A DNA stretch of 64,000 bases. Source: Seiridium cupressi. Taxonomy: Eukaryota > Ascomycota > Sordariomycetes > Amphisphaeriales > Sporocadaceae. The translations under genes were made by a program, and so were the position numbers. The notes under the pieces were generated by a model. The model was given only the letters and a program-made list of their open reading frames with translations. It was not told where the DNA came from and made no database searches. The first letter of the stretch is position 1, and each line of letters starts with the position of its first letter. Below are positions 38,424-50,060 of the stretch, in pieces. The stretch lies in NCBI GenBank assembly GCA_036674765.1, contig JARVKI010000071.1:124001-188000 (forward strand), in the 5' to 3' direction.

Positions 38424-39621
38424 ATGCCGCCGGCAGGACAGTCACATGCGCGTTCGCATGCGCTGCTGCTCTTCCAGAAATTACTCAATCTGCGCGATAG
38501 TGCCAGCCCACTGACGCTGGTTCTCGACACTCTGGAACAGAGCGGCCGGCCGGTGCTTCGTGAGTTCATCGCCAGAGCCAAGGTCGGTACTTCTTTTTTG
38601 GCCGTCTCCTCTCGTCCTCGATTTCGGGTCTTGGGATCTCTCTGACTTTCATCCCTGCGCTCCATCGTCCAAGCCAGGGCGTCGCATATGACCCTTAATG
38701 CATGACGAGATATGTCTATACACCACCACGTATGAGCAAGTGCTGATACATGCGTCCTTCTTGCAGGTCTCAAGATCCAAGATCGTCTACCTCTCATTCG
38801 CGACGCTGCGCAAGCCCGCAGACGTCGAGATCTTCGTCAAGGCCCGTGGGAAGTCGCTCGACAAACTACGGTCCGAGATCGTGTCACACTACCCGCCCGC
38901 TTCAGGGGCAGGCAACGCACAGAAAGTGCTGCTCGTAGTCGACACGCTCAACCCCCTTTCTAGCACGTCTGCGTCCCATCTCCCACATTTCCTCTCCTCC
39001 CTCATCACCACCCCCGCCATCTCGCTGGTTGGCCTCTACCACACCGACGTGCCGCTCGTTTTGCCCAAGACGTTTGGTGAGTATGAGCCGCACCCCTTGA
39101 CCGTGCTCTGCCACCTTGCGACTGCCATTCTGCGGGTCGGAAGCCTATATCAAGCTATCAAGCGCAAGGAAGCGCGGAACCGTAGTCTAGCAGACCCTGA
39201 ATGGGGACTAAATGAGGGCCGTGAGGGTGTGCTGATCGGTTTGAAGGGTAGTAAAGGAGGAGCTGAGGGTCTGGTCATTGATATGGAGATTCGGAGACGT
39301 AGCGGGCGGTCTGTAGGAGAGAAGTTCGTTCTGGTCCCCAGCGAGAAGCTAGGACTGGGGGGAGCATCACGGATCTCCTTGCTAAACGACCATCCCATGT
39401 TTAAAGATCCCGTGGCGGACGATGTTGAGATCAATGAAGGTGGAGATGAGGCTGAGACTACATTTAGTCTCGGCCTGACCGAAAAACAGAAGAGAGATCG
39501 AGAGGGCATTGTGCTGCCTTATTTCGATGCACAGACAGATATAGGCGCTGGCGAAGGAGGTCGGATTCTGTACGAGATGGGCCGAGAGGATGATTTCGAT
39601 GATGAGGAAGACGAGATTTAG
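38424..39621 (+). CDS. ELP5: Elongator complex subunit Elp5 (Iki1)
   Basis: Subunit of the Elp4-Elp5-Elp6 hexamer of Elongator, which supports wobble-uridine modification of tRNA. Exons 38424-38582 and 38767-39621 give 337 aa. The intron (184 bp, phase 0) is longer than most here, and its acceptor CTTGCAG joins RAK to VSRSKIVYLSF, as in fungal relatives. The N-terminus has the RecA-like start (HALLLFQKLLNLRD, LVLDTLEQSGRPVLREF). A strand VLLVVDTLNPL with a following long loop is typical. The C-terminal acidic tail ends in GREDDFDDEEDEI, a hallmark of fungal Elp5. The ATG at 38424 is the first that gives the conserved N-terminus. Confidence 0.9.
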
Positions 39622-39853
39622 ATATACATCTAATAGAATCATTGATTACAATTCTCAAGAGAACTAATATGGCTTGCTCATTGCATGTTCATTATAGTAC
39701 ATCTCTAGATGGTTCTCCTGGCATAGACACGTCAGCTTCATGATGTACCAGCAGAACCGTATCTATTTTGGGCCCAAGTTCCACCACCCTTGCGCCTGTA
39801 GCATGATGTACGGCCTCGGGCATCGTGTCGTCCTCAGCACTCGATTGAAGCAT

Positions 39854-40773
39854 CTACTCGTCAACCTGCATTCCTTCGCCCTCGGCCGTGTCGCCACCGG
39901 CCTCTGCATCGTCCGCAACGCTGTTGATCCAGTCCTTGACTTCATTGCCGTCATGTACCTTGAAGAACTGCAGAGCCTTCTTGCCGGCCTCCTTCAGCCC
40001 CACAACACCAACACTCGTGTTCTCAACGGTTAACTCGCGGTCTTGGACGAGAGTCTCCTTCAATGCCTTCAGTCCATGCTTAATCAACTCCTCTCTCCCG
40101 CAATCCGGGAAATTCTCTGCATTCTTCTCGAGATACGTCCGTGCCATCTGGGATCTGGCACCGATCGCACAAGCAACCATCTCTTGGGTCATGCCGCTGG
40201 GCTGAAACTCGTACAGGTGGGGGCCCGTCTCATCGATACCCGCGACCAGTAGACCGACACCGTAGGGCCGCTTGCCGTAGTGTTGAGTGTTGAGCTGGGC
40301 CTTGTCACCGATGAGAGAAACGAGAGTCTCGACGGGCATGGCGCGGTCGTATGTTAGGCGTTGCGACAGGCACTGCTGCTTCATGAAGTTGGAGAGAACC
40401 CGGGCGTCCGAGGTCAGACCAGCGATGGCGAGGCCCACATGCTCGTCTATGGCGAAGAGCTTCTTTTGGTACGAGGAGAGTTCTTCGGCGTTTCTCTGTG
40501 GAGGAGAGGAGGTGATGTTAACTACGTTGTCGCCTCGTGAGCAGGGCAATTGCTTGTATGGTATGTACCTTGATAGCCACCAGCACGGCGTGTGTCTTGC
40601 TTGTGATGCCCACTACCACTGAACCTTGCTTCACGGCCTCGGCGGCATATTCGACCTGGAATATTCTTCCTTGCGGAGAGCTGGGCAAGCTGTCAGTACA
40701 ATGCTGGGCGGGTCGAGATGCAGCTTGGAGCTTACAATGTGACGGAGTCGTTGTCGTAATTGTTTCGGAACAT
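39854..40773 (-). CDS. PRE5: 20S proteasome alpha6 subunit (Pre5/PSMA1)
   Basis: Outer-ring alpha subunit of the 20S proteasome, structural and gate-forming, without proteolytic threonine. Exons 40773-40736, 40680-40569 and 40495-39854 give 263 aa. The introns are 55 and 73 bp. The N-terminus MFRNNYDND...[13 protein letters not shown] is the alpha-type signature. The block [21 protein letters not shown] spans the second splice and identifies the PSMA1/alpha6 type. [20 protein letters not shown] and [18 protein letters not shown] follow, with an acidic C-terminal tail. The gene converges with ELP5 and diverges from VPS55. Confidence 0.95.
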
Positions 40774-41499
40774 CGTGAAGGGGGTATCGAGGTCAAATGA
40801 TGGGGCGTGACGAGAAGGTAGAGTTCCTGGATATGCGGTGCGAACAGGTGATGGTGTCTGTCGGGTTCAAGGTTGGTTGTTTGGCAAGGCTGATGATTAT
40901 GAGGTTTGGCGAGGCAGGCAGCTGGAGCTTCGTCAGGCCCTCGCTCACTCGCTGAAGCATTGCTTCCGTTCGGGCTTAGTGCATTTACAGGGTTGTAGGC
41001 CGAAGGCTACATCCGTCATTTGATTTCATGTTTTTGTTCAAACCTATCAGCATACTAAATCCGTATTAAACGTCGCTTGGAGTCCAAGTACTATCCAATA
41101 AATATTTAGATAGTCCCTAGAAATACTTCTTAGTATGAGCGCACTGTAGAAATCAGAGATGTGAATGTGAGGCTGAAGTATCTGGGTGTCCTGCCTAGCA
41201 GTGGGAAGCACAGTAAATTGGGGGCCTGCTGTGGCGCAAGCTTCTCGTCCAAACACCGGGAGCTGACGACACAACCCAGCAGGTTTACAGACCCAAGAGC
41301 CTCACCTACCATTGATCGCCAACCCGACCACCACGCGAGCTTCTTCGGCGCATGCTCTTCAAAGAGCACCACCTAATCACCTAATAGCCCTTAACGAGAC
41401 AGAGCGTGCTTCACCCACGAATCCGATCATCCGCAACCCGACCACGTCAATAAACCGACCTTCCAACCTCCCCTCCACTCCGCCGTCAAAACCGCCAAC
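40774..41499. other. Divergent promoter PRE5/VPS55
   Basis: About 730 bp between the divergent start codons, presumably shared promoter sequence. The yeast proteasome-associated control element was not seen. No ORF with homology. Confidence 0.5.
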
Positions 41500-42022
41500 A
41501 TGCCAAGCGCAGGCCTCAAGACGATAATCGCGTTGTCTTTCGTGCTCGCGGTGGGGTTTCTGCTGGTCATCCTATCATGTGCGCTCTACAAGGTCTACCT
41601 GCCGCTGCTGGTCGTTGCCACCTATGTTCTGGCGCCCCTGCCGAACTGGATTTGCGGCCGGTGCGCCAACCCGGACGACTTCGTTGAGAGCTCTGGAAAT
41701 GCCGTGCTGGACCTCGGACGTTTCTGCACTGGTTTCTTGGTTGTCATGGGAATCGGTGAGTACTTCTCTTCTTCCGGACAGAACAGAGGGGTGCGGTGGG
41801 GATGCAGATTAGTATCGCTTAAGGAGAAAGATGGAGTGACGGCGGCACCGATAGATAAACGACGAAACGTTACTAACTATGCCTATAGCATTACCGGTTG
41901 TCCTCTACCATTCGTCCCTGATAAACGCCGCTGCGACAGCCATGAGCATCATTGGAGGACTTCTGATCTATGGAACCATCATCTCGTTCGGCATGTTCTT
42001 CCAAGAGGACTCGGAGTTCTGA
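41500..42022 (+). CDS. VPS55: Endosomal sorting protein Vps55
   Basis: Small four-helix membrane protein of late endosomes, acting with Vps68 in trafficking to the vacuole and related to human OB-RGRP/LEPROT. Exons 41500-41755 and 41889-42022 (intron 133 bp, phase 1) give 129 aa. Hydrophobic helices lie at about residues 8-28 (ALSFVLAVGFLLVIL), 31-48, 74-98 (FCTGFLVVMGIALPVVLYH) and 102-122. The family blocks YVLAPLPNWICGRC and ALPVVLYHSSLI are present, the latter restored by the splice. Intact. Confidence 0.93.
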
Positions 42023-42290
42023 GCGAGTCATGGGCGTCAAAGGAGCCAGTGAAAGAAATACCTACGTCGGAAACAGGTGGCCTGGATAGTGTATTATAAG
42101 AGCATTCAGGGAGCTGGGGACAGGTCGGTTTGGGACATCGTCTCGCGAAGTCGTTTGAACTCATTACACTATACCCTACTGCGAATGGGCATATTTATCA
42201 AGTCTGCTGTCATTGGATTTAGACGACCTGGATTCAATCTATTTGTGACTATAATGTCAGACTCCTCTAGAACACACCCAGCCCAGATCT

Positions 42291-43114
42291 TTACCGAGTA
42301 TCCCAAGTCAGGTTGTATCTCGCGTTCGACACTTTATAATCTTTGAGGGCGTTGATCGCTCCCTCTGGTGTGGTGGCCGTCACGAGAATATCCGCATTGG
42401 CCGACCTGACAAAGTTCTCCTCCACTGCCTTCTGTAGCCAATCGAGCAGTCCGTTGTAAAAGCCATTGATGTTGAGCACGCAGATACCCTTGTTGTGGAT
42501 GCCGAGTTGGTTCCATGTTGCGACCTCAAACAGCTCTTCCATAGTGCCATAGCCTCCGCTGAGCGCGATGAAACCACTTCCTTCAGCACCCTTCAAGACC
42601 TCTTCTGCCATCATCCTCTTGCGTGTGTGCATGTCCGGCACAACTGTAGTCCGCCCGTAGACTTCTGCGTCCGGCACATAGTGGCCGTTCTCGTCCTTCT
42701 TGCCTGCATAGGTGGAGTCTCGTTCGAACTTGACGAGCGCCTCGGGTATGATTCCGTGCACGGCGTCAGGGCCCGCGATAGACACAATTGTCTTGGCTAC
42801 CTCGCCCATAAGACCCACGGTGCCGCCTCCATAGACTATAGTCTGGCATGTTAGCGCCCAATGACTTCGGGTGCTGGGGGTTTATAGCTGGAGTCCGTTC
42901 GCAACTTACCCAACGAGATGTCCTTTTCTGCCATCAGCTTGCCCAATTCTCGCGCCGCCTCGATGTGGGCAGGGTTCTGTCCGGGCGCCGAACCGCAGTA
43001 TACACAGATTTTGATCTTCTTTCCCTGTGTATTAGGCTTGAGCTTGGATCCGGACGGCGTCGACGTCCGTGACGCTGGGAATGGCGATGCTCCGCCTGAT
43101 TCCATGTTGGGCAT
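42291..43114 (-). CDS. LOG-family nucleotide phosphoribohydrolase
   Basis: Lysine decarboxylase-like/LOG family. Plant members release active cytokinins from their nucleoside monophosphates; fungal members are AMP or cytokinin-nucleotide phosphoribohydrolases, with a role unknown here. Exons 43114-42910 and 42835-42291 (intron 74 bp) give 249 aa. The Rossmann start KICVYCGSAPG is at residues 35-45, and VYGGGTVGLMG (69-79) is restored by the splice. MHTRKRMMAE (137-146) holds the conserved catalytic Arg and Lys. SGGYGTMEE (161-169) corresponds to PGGxGTxxE, with Ser in place of the first Pro. An N-terminal extension of about 30 residues rich in Ser/Pro precedes the domain. Confidence 0.9.
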
Positions 43115-44079
43115 TAGTGCTCGCTACACGTCCGAATAGGTGGTTTTCTGTTATGAGGGTTGAGTGCAGAAAGAAGGGCGCCGGACGCTGGTATCTATAC
43201 GAGCGAAGTCGGAGTTCCGATTACACAAGTTTGATAGGAGCAAACAAGACTGAGGAAGGACCTGGAATCAAAAGGTTGTCTCTTCAGGAATGTTCAAAAC
43301 CTTCCGAATTGGTCTTGGGTCAACGATCTACATAGATATGAGGAGACAATTCACGGAAGTACTGAAAAGTCACCAACTCATGCATATAGAGGGGAGCAGA
43401 GAGTAATCAGCCTCTCGACGTGGCTGGTTACTTGCCATCATGTGGCCGAATGCTAGAGGCTATCGTGGTTGAGCGAATGACGTAGCTCACTCGAGTGTCT
43501 TAGATAATCATCATCCTTTGGTCTTCTTTCAACAGGAAGCGAATAGTCGCTTGCTTCACGGCACTGTCCGGCCACAAACATTGTTGAGCGACCAAGATAT
43601 GACTGACGCGAGCACCGGTTGAGTCATTTCAGCATCGCAAACACAATGCAGTTAAGCGAGCTGCAGCAAGCTATCACGGAATCATGAATGCCATTGCTGC
43701 TGGTGCTTCCCCTGGCGGAGCTGCAGGTCCCCTAGTCCCCCACCTACGATGTACCTAATCACAATGGAGTTAGGTAGCCTTTACTCACGTACACTGTAGC
43801 GTTGTTCGTCGGCCGTGCCTCTAGCCCTGGCCGATATGGAAACGTACTACCCCCGCCTGAATGCGATTCGCCGACTTGCCGGGGCGAGATAGGGGATCCA
43901 CTTCGATAATTCGGGGTTCTAGAACGAAATCTCCAAGCTCCTTTCCAACGGCTTGGACGAGTTCCCTCCAAGACACCACAGCTGGCTCACGGCAAATCGA
44001 GCAGCTCATCCAAGCACAGCCTTGGACTCTTCGCCCCAGCTCAGTTCCCTCGAGCGGCATTTCAGGAAAGGACCACATC
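43115..44079. other. Divergent promoter, LOG gene and CLPTM1 gene
   Basis: About 960 bp between divergent genes. Short ORFs in 43759-44081 overlap on both strands and carry no recognisable domain. Confidence 0.45.
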
Positions 44080-46113
44080 ATGCCTGAAGCAACTGCAGAG
44101 GCCGGTCGGCCTGCTCAGCGAGAGGAAGGCGTGGGTAACCCGACTTTATCCCCCACGATGACCAATCACTGACAATATTGTGCGCTCCAGCAATCCATAA
44201 TATGGAAAATCGGCCAGGGTCTCGTCATGTGGTATGGTATCCAAATGCTCATGAAGCAGTTCACGGGCGGCAATAAAGCGCAAACCACGACCAAGGTGAA
44301 GGATGAAGCTGGCAATATTGTCAAGGTCCCTGCGAACAACGGAGCCATCCCGGCGTACCAACTGAGGCCCAAGACTCTCGACGAAGGCGCTGTGTACAGC
44401 AGGATCCCGGAACGTATAGCCCCTATCTGGCCCTCTGACAGTACTGTGGATATCATCGTTACCCTTTCCGACACGTTTGTCCCGAGGCCGATCTCGAAAA
44501 CCGAAGAGCAATACCGCATCCTCGACGAGAAGTGCTTCAAACTCGGCAACTACAGTGACAAGCGCACCATTGAGACCGAATTCGCCGTCCCTGCGGCAGT
44601 TCAGAACAACGGAACTCTATGGGGTCACTTCTACGTCGGCTTGACTGGCTCAAGCCTGGATCCGAAGGAGCCTGGTTTCGATCCTGCTACCGCTCTTCAT
44701 TTCGCATACCCGTTGACACAGTACATCCCCAGAAAGAAGGTTGCGAAGACTCGCAACCTACTTGAGAGCAAGGACGAGGAGCCCGAGGAAATTGAGGAGG
44801 ACCAACCTTCGGGCCCGACCATCGCAAGCTACTATCATCCGAATACAACCCTGTCATTCGTTCCCGATTCTGGCGTTCTGGATCTTCAGAAGGCGGCACC
44901 AGCCGTTCGCCAATTCCTCAACTTGGAGCCCACTGGTGCTCGCGATGGCAGTGGTCAGAATTCCTGGTATTATCCAATTCTATATGTCAACACGTTCTGG
45001 CAGTTAAAGACTCACATGACCGTCCTCAATGATACTGTCAAGACGCTTCCCTTGCGATTGGATCTCGCAAACCTGCGAAATTGGCAGTTCACCATGATGG
45101 CCACCGTCGATCTCAACTCTAAGGAGCAGGCTCGACAGGCTGCTTTGGGCGTCTCATCGCCTACTGGCGGTGATGGCAGCGAGATTGAGATGGTTAAGGA
45201 GATTTTCATGGATACGAACCCCTACCTTCTGGGAATCACTATCGTTGTCAGCATTGCTCACATGATTCTTGAGACGCTTGCCTTCGGCTCCGACATTGCA
45301 CACTACCGCAAGAAGAAGGACAACGTCGGCATTTCCGTGCGCTCAATTCTAGCCAACGTCTTCATGCAGACCGTCATCTTCCTGTATCTGATCGACAACT
45401 CGCAGAACACTAGCTGGATGATTCTCGGTACTCAGGGCGTCGGTATTCTGATTGAGCTGTGGAAGGTCACCACTGTTGTTGATGTTCGACTTCGACCTGC
45501 TCCTCCTGGCTCGCTGATCCCGTATTCGGTAGTGTTTGAAGATAAACACAAGCTGAGTGAGACTGAAGAGAAGACCAAGGAGTATGATGAGATTGCCTTC
45601 AAGTACATGTACTGGGCTGGCGTTCCGTTGCTCATCGCGTACGCCATCTACTCCTTGATTTACGACTCGCATAAGTCGTGGTACTCATACACCATCACTA
45701 CTCTGGTTGGCTCTGTCTATGCCTACGGTTTCCTGATGATGGTTCCTTCCCTGTACATCAACTACCGGCTGAAGTCAATTGCTCACATGCCCGGCAAAGC
45801 CATGATGTACAAGTTCTTGAACACCTTCATCGATGATCTGTTCGCGTTCACCATCAAGATGCCTTTCTTGCATCGCCTCGCTACTTTCCGTGACGATATC
45901 ATCTTCTTCATTTACATCTATCAGCGATGGGCCTACAAGGTTGACTACACTCGTGTCAACGAGTTTGGCCAGGGTGGTGATGATGAGCCGAGTGAAGAAC
46001 TCAAGGCTCAGCCAAAATCCTTGCCGAAGGCTGACCCAGAGACCGAGAAGGAGATTGGCGGTGGCCCAAAGGCTACTGGCGCTAACACTGGCAAGGCGAA
46101 GAAGAGGAAGTAA
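44080..46113 (+). CDS. CLPTM1-family multi-pass membrane protein
   Basis: Homologue of human CLPTM1/CLPTM1L, ER/Golgi multi-pass membrane proteins; CLPTM1L has lipid scramblase activity, while the fungal role is unclear. Exons 44080-44130 and 44191-46113 give 657 aa. The first donor (GTGGGT) is unusual but gives phase 0 and the best start. An N-terminal membrane-proximal helix (IGQGLVMWYGIQMLMKQF) precedes a large luminal domain with the family blocks RISPERIAPIWP-like (here RIPERIAPIWPS), HFAYPLTQYIPRKK, PDSGVLDLQKAAP and YYPILYVNTFWQLK. A block of about six membrane segments starts at about residue 370 (LLGITIVVSIAHMILE) and includes SWYSYTITTLVGSVYAYGF. The C-terminus is lysine-rich and ends in KAKKRK. 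Confidence 0.92.
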
Positions 46114-47078
46114 ATTTCCTTAGCAAACCGCAACTATGCACGTTTAGGCAGGGCATGATTGCATTGAGCTCTGCTTGGTCATAACCCTTTGGGCAATTAT
46201 GAGGACAAGATCTTGAGGTCCGTAGGGCCTGGCTATACTAGAAAAGTAGATGCGAATACTTGCCCTGAAGAATTGTACGACTACAAATTGGTATGGACGT
46301 AGCAATAATCATGACTTTGCTGGCTCGGTCCCTGCTACCAAGCCAAAGTATGAGGAAATGTAAGGTTTTGACTGCAGCCATGATTGCCAGCCCCTGCATT
46401 GTGACAAGTTGATACAATTAAGCATCGTTTAAGTATCAGCCCTACCCGTCTGCTTGAGACTGCCATTTCAACCTTCACTGGCTGCTACCGGTACGCTTTT
46501 CCTTCTTTAGCGGAACTATAACGTTAGGTCGCTAAATCCTTCGGCAACGGTACCAATGGGGACCGGCACGGGCGTAGCTCCCCCAATCAAAACCCAGTGC
46601 AGGCTTCAGGACCATCACAAGCCCAGATGTGCAGTGAAAGCTCACCCAAGCTGCTCCCTGCAGGCCTCCAAATTCCAAATAAAGCATCATCCTTATCTGC
46701 CAACCAGTAACCCGAGACCTCAGTTGGTGCTCCGTCAGTCCACAACCCCAACATGCAGCACTAACTATACGTGGCTTCTCCTTCAACGACGAATTCCTGA
46801 ACCTGTGACGACTTTGTATTGTGCATTGAGCAAGCGTGCGCCCCCCCTTACTTGGTTTTGGCCGACCGATACGAGACACGAGATCGCACAGCGATCTTCC
46901 GTCTTCGCAGGGATAGGCACCCTAGTGCTATAAATACCGAACCTGCAGGACGACGAATCAATCGATATAGACTTGCGACTCCTGGTGCCAGTCGAGGCCG
47001 ATCAACCGACCCCAGTTTGCGACCTCCGGATAATCAGCCTCCATAGGAGGACGGGTCTCGTGCTGAGACAGGAGAGAC
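46114..47078. other. Intergenic, start of accessory stretch
   Basis: About 960 bp between the CLPTM1 gene and a fungal-specific hypothetical gene. ORFs on both strands at 46532-46933 show no motif. It should hold the CLPTM1 3' UTR and the next promoter. Confidence 0.4.
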
Positions 47079-48201
47079 ATGAGCAACGAGAGCGTCGGCT
47101 CACTCCTGGCCGTCATTGCGAACTCGATCAACGATGGCCTCCGAATCATGATGTTCGCCGACAAGCGGCAATGGGGGTCGGACGAGTTCGAACAATTGAG
47201 GTTACTAGAAGAAACACTGGACGAGGCGAAGAAGGACTTCCAAACCTTGCCGTCGCTTGTACATGGCAGGGGATACTATGAACATGACAGGAAAGGTATA
47301 TTTTTGCCAGCGTCCCCGAAACCTTCACAAACACAATCCGGGATAACAAGTCGTGATGCTGCTGGATGACACCATCACGATGGCCGCAAGAACGCAATCA
47401 GCCCGGAATCATGGAAGAAAAGTTGACCTAATAAGCTCTATTCATGTAGCCGATTCTCTCGAAGACCTTCGATTACTATGCACACGATTCGAGCTTCATG
47501 CGCAAAACTTCAAGGACTGGGTGCGGACCGGCGGACCCATCAATCCGATATGGGCACGTGAAACAATAGAGCTCCGACACGAACTCCATCGAGCACAATG
47601 TCGAGCGGCGAGAAGAATATTCAACTCGGAACAAGAGACGACGACACGTTGCCTAGGGGCATTTCAGGTATTCCGGGTGCAAAGGTCTCCGGAAAACGCA
47701 CAGCAAAGGAGTCTAGAAGAGCTAGTGGCGTGCAATCAGACTGGCAAGTTCGAACGTTTGGGCGAGGGAGACATAGCGTTCGTGTGCGACTTTTGCGACG
47801 GCTATATAGTCTGGGAAGACCTGCGCGAGATGCCTTCATCCAGGAAAGCGACAAATGACAACCCGGAGCCTACGAGTGCGACCAGCATGGCGCCGGCGCA
47901 GGATACGAACTGGCAAGCAGTGGGGTTCAACACATCGAACAACGAAGAGAAGACAGTCGTGTTTGCACCGGTCCCCATTGCCAATCACATGCCGCCCCAG
48001 CCCGGGGAATGGCAGGCTAGGATATTATGTCCATTCTGCGAAGACTATTACACGGAGGAACAGGGTGAGGACGATATGGATCGGGTGAAATGGACCCAGG
48101 ACGAAGGAGGATTCGAGAACCTGACGGAATTCAGGGAACACCTCGAGTGGGCCCATGCACCTAGTGCTCTACCTCAGGCGAATAACTGCTCCGTCATGTA
48201 A
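47079..48201 (+). CDS. Hypothetical protein with C-terminal zinc-finger-like motifs
   Basis: Not recognised as a named family. Exons 47079-47295 and 47351-48201 (intron 55 bp, GTATAT donor, AAG acceptor, phase 1) give 355 aa. The N-terminal half is predicted helical and charged (GSLLAVIANSINDGLRIM, LLEETLDEAKKDFQTL, LHRAQCRAARRIF). Two cysteine pairs follow: CDFC at about residue 229 and CPFC at about residue 304. The second pair is followed about 40 residues later by HLEWAH, a C2H2-like arrangement. This resembles fungal proteins with a helical N-terminus and a degenerate zinc finger. Codons are used coherently across the splice, so it is likely real. Function unknown. Confidence 0.68.
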
Positions 48202-48405
48202 GCTTTAGGTTTTCATTCAGCGACTTCATGTGTGCCGGCGTTCAAGAACTAGAGGGATATGATCAGCTAGAGCAGCTTCGCATTGTGAGGGAGTCGGCGT
48301 TTTGGTTAATGGAACTTGTCGGATATACATGATTAATGATTAAAGCATCTTTCCATGCAAGGCATTGCCTGGAAAGGCAAATCTTTTGACTATTTAGACC
48401 AGAAT

Positions 48406-48735
48406 TCATAAAGAGCGGCCCGTAATATAAATCACATGGCCAAGCAAGACATTATAGTCGTGTACCGCTTTTGTGGTGTTGAGGTACTGGGAATAAGTTT
48501 CTACTTGTAGGACAACTCCGTTGCTGTTGCTCACAACCATAATATGAATGAAAGTCTCGATGGGATCGGTGTGAATCAGCGCAGTGCTCTTGAATATGCC
48601 CATCGCATTTGAAGGTCCCTAGAGAAGTACTGGGAAGATCAGCTTGACGCCGTCAGCACTAAAGGAATACCGATCCGTAATCTTTATCATTGAAGGCTCG
48701 AATGAAGTTAAGGACCTCTGGAATAGTGAAGTTAC
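48406..48735 (-). pseudogene. Relic of an NTF2/SnoaL-like domain gene
   Basis: The minus strand reads VLNFIRAFNDKDYGSVF, then after a frame change SADGVKLIFPVLL, a TAG, and then GPSNAMGIFKSTALIHTDPIETFIHI followed by VVLQVETYSQY. This order (helix with FNDKD, strand with FP, then HTD, then strand) recalls the NTF2-like/SnoaL fold of small fungal proteins. At least one frame change and one stop interrupt it, in AT-rich surroundings. The assignment rests on pattern memory only. Confidence 0.4.
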
Positions 48736-49074
48736 CCACTTTTGTTTCTGTTTTCCAACATAGGATTCAGGTAATACAAGCTATAGAAAAGTTGATGAAT
48801 ATAGTTTAACTCTCCCGTTTCTATGTGGGGTACATGTGGTCGTGTCGGTTTGAACACGGAATGATACTCCATAGGTATCGGGATGTGTATGGGATTATTG
48901 ATAGTCCTGATGAAGTAGCACTAAGCATTGTCAACATACTCTGGGATACCATTCGCGAGTGAGATGAAAAGTATTTCGCTGCACACTGTAATTAGCCCCT
49001 TTACAGAGGTAGTAAGTCATTTGATATGACTTTATCATGGAGCTGTACTTTCAACTTTATGAGCGCGCCTTTTC
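48736..49074. other. AT-rich intergenic
   Basis: About 340 bp of AT-rich sequence between two gene relics. A plus-strand open segment ending at about 48961 codes for a short plausible peptide but is too short to call. Confidence 0.4.
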
Positions 49075-50060
49075 TTACTCCTTGTTCAAGCATGGCTGCG
49101 GGGTGAAAGTCTGCACACTTCCATGCTCCATATAGTACTGTACAATCCTGTCATGCTCCGGCTTCTTTTTTTCAATCTTCGGACACACCGAATAAGGTGT
49201 TCCAACTGCTCTGATAGGTTTTCTTTTCTGATGGATTTAGATCCAGGTCAGAATGTATTGCTGATGGTTGCAGCTTTTCGAAGACATTACGGAATCGCCT
49301 TTCGTCCCAAGTCTTGCCCCATTTGCATTTTATGAGGCAGGTATGAGCAGGTTGGTTGTCGTGATTGACTGCGCCTTTGTCGACATCGAGTTCGAGTAAA
49401 GCCTCGATGATGTCCAATTCAATTGAGGATTGATTGACATGCTGTTATCAGATCGTGTTGCCAGGTTCGGGCTGCACCATATGTAGATCGATATCTTCTC
49501 TGAAATGGTAATCTAAAACACGGATAAAATCGGCTTGAATATGGACAGCACCTAGCCAGTCGCAGGCCGTGTACAATACGTCGTTCAAACGTCCCACATC
49601 CCAGTCGATGCTGTCACGCTCTAGCATATCCATAGCGATCTGGAGTCGGCCTTGCTTCACGGCCCCGGACGAAAGGCCCACTTTTGTTCATATCGACTAC
49701 TGGTGTGGATACGAGGCTTTCGACTATATCGTCGTGGCCATACTTCCAGGCCAGAATCAAAGCCAATCTAAAGGGTAGCTTGCCTTCAGTGATTATTCCA
49801 ATTCCAGCAGTGAAGTTTCCAGTAGGTACTCGACAATTCGAATATGACCATAGCGGCAAGCCATGGTAAAAGGACCCGAAACCGTAGTATCCCGTTGCCG
49901 CTGGTCATCATAACTAGCTTCGAGCAACTTGCTGCGACCTCGTATCAAAATAGTTCGCACAATGCCAAGGCCGCCATGGTAATAGGATAAACAGAGCGGT
50001 GTCTATCCTCTTCTGTTTTCCGTATCTGGGAAGTAGCCAATATTGTCTTGTGAGCATATT
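49075..50060 (-). pseudogene. Ankyrin-repeat protein pseudogene
   Basis: The minus strand carries ankyrin repeats split over several frames. First come DTENRRG, a TAG where Trp is expected (50005-50003), TPLCLSYYHGGLGIVRTIL, and SGPFTMACRYGHIRIVEYLL. After a frame change comes LPFRLALILAWKYGHDDIVESLV, then a second change into AVKQGRLQIAMDML and NDVLYTACDWLG. DIIEALLELDVDKGAVNHDNQPAHTCL follows after another stop. The last open segment ends at 49075. The repeats follow the TPL-A-G-H-IV-LL pattern closely, so the identity is clear. At least two frameshifts and two stops show it is dead, unless it has many unrecognised introns. Confidence 0.75.

Noticed and set aside
48880..48961. Plus-strand open segment ending in a coding-like peptide (VALSIVNILWDTIRE)
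   Set aside because: Too short and isolated to call a gene or relic.
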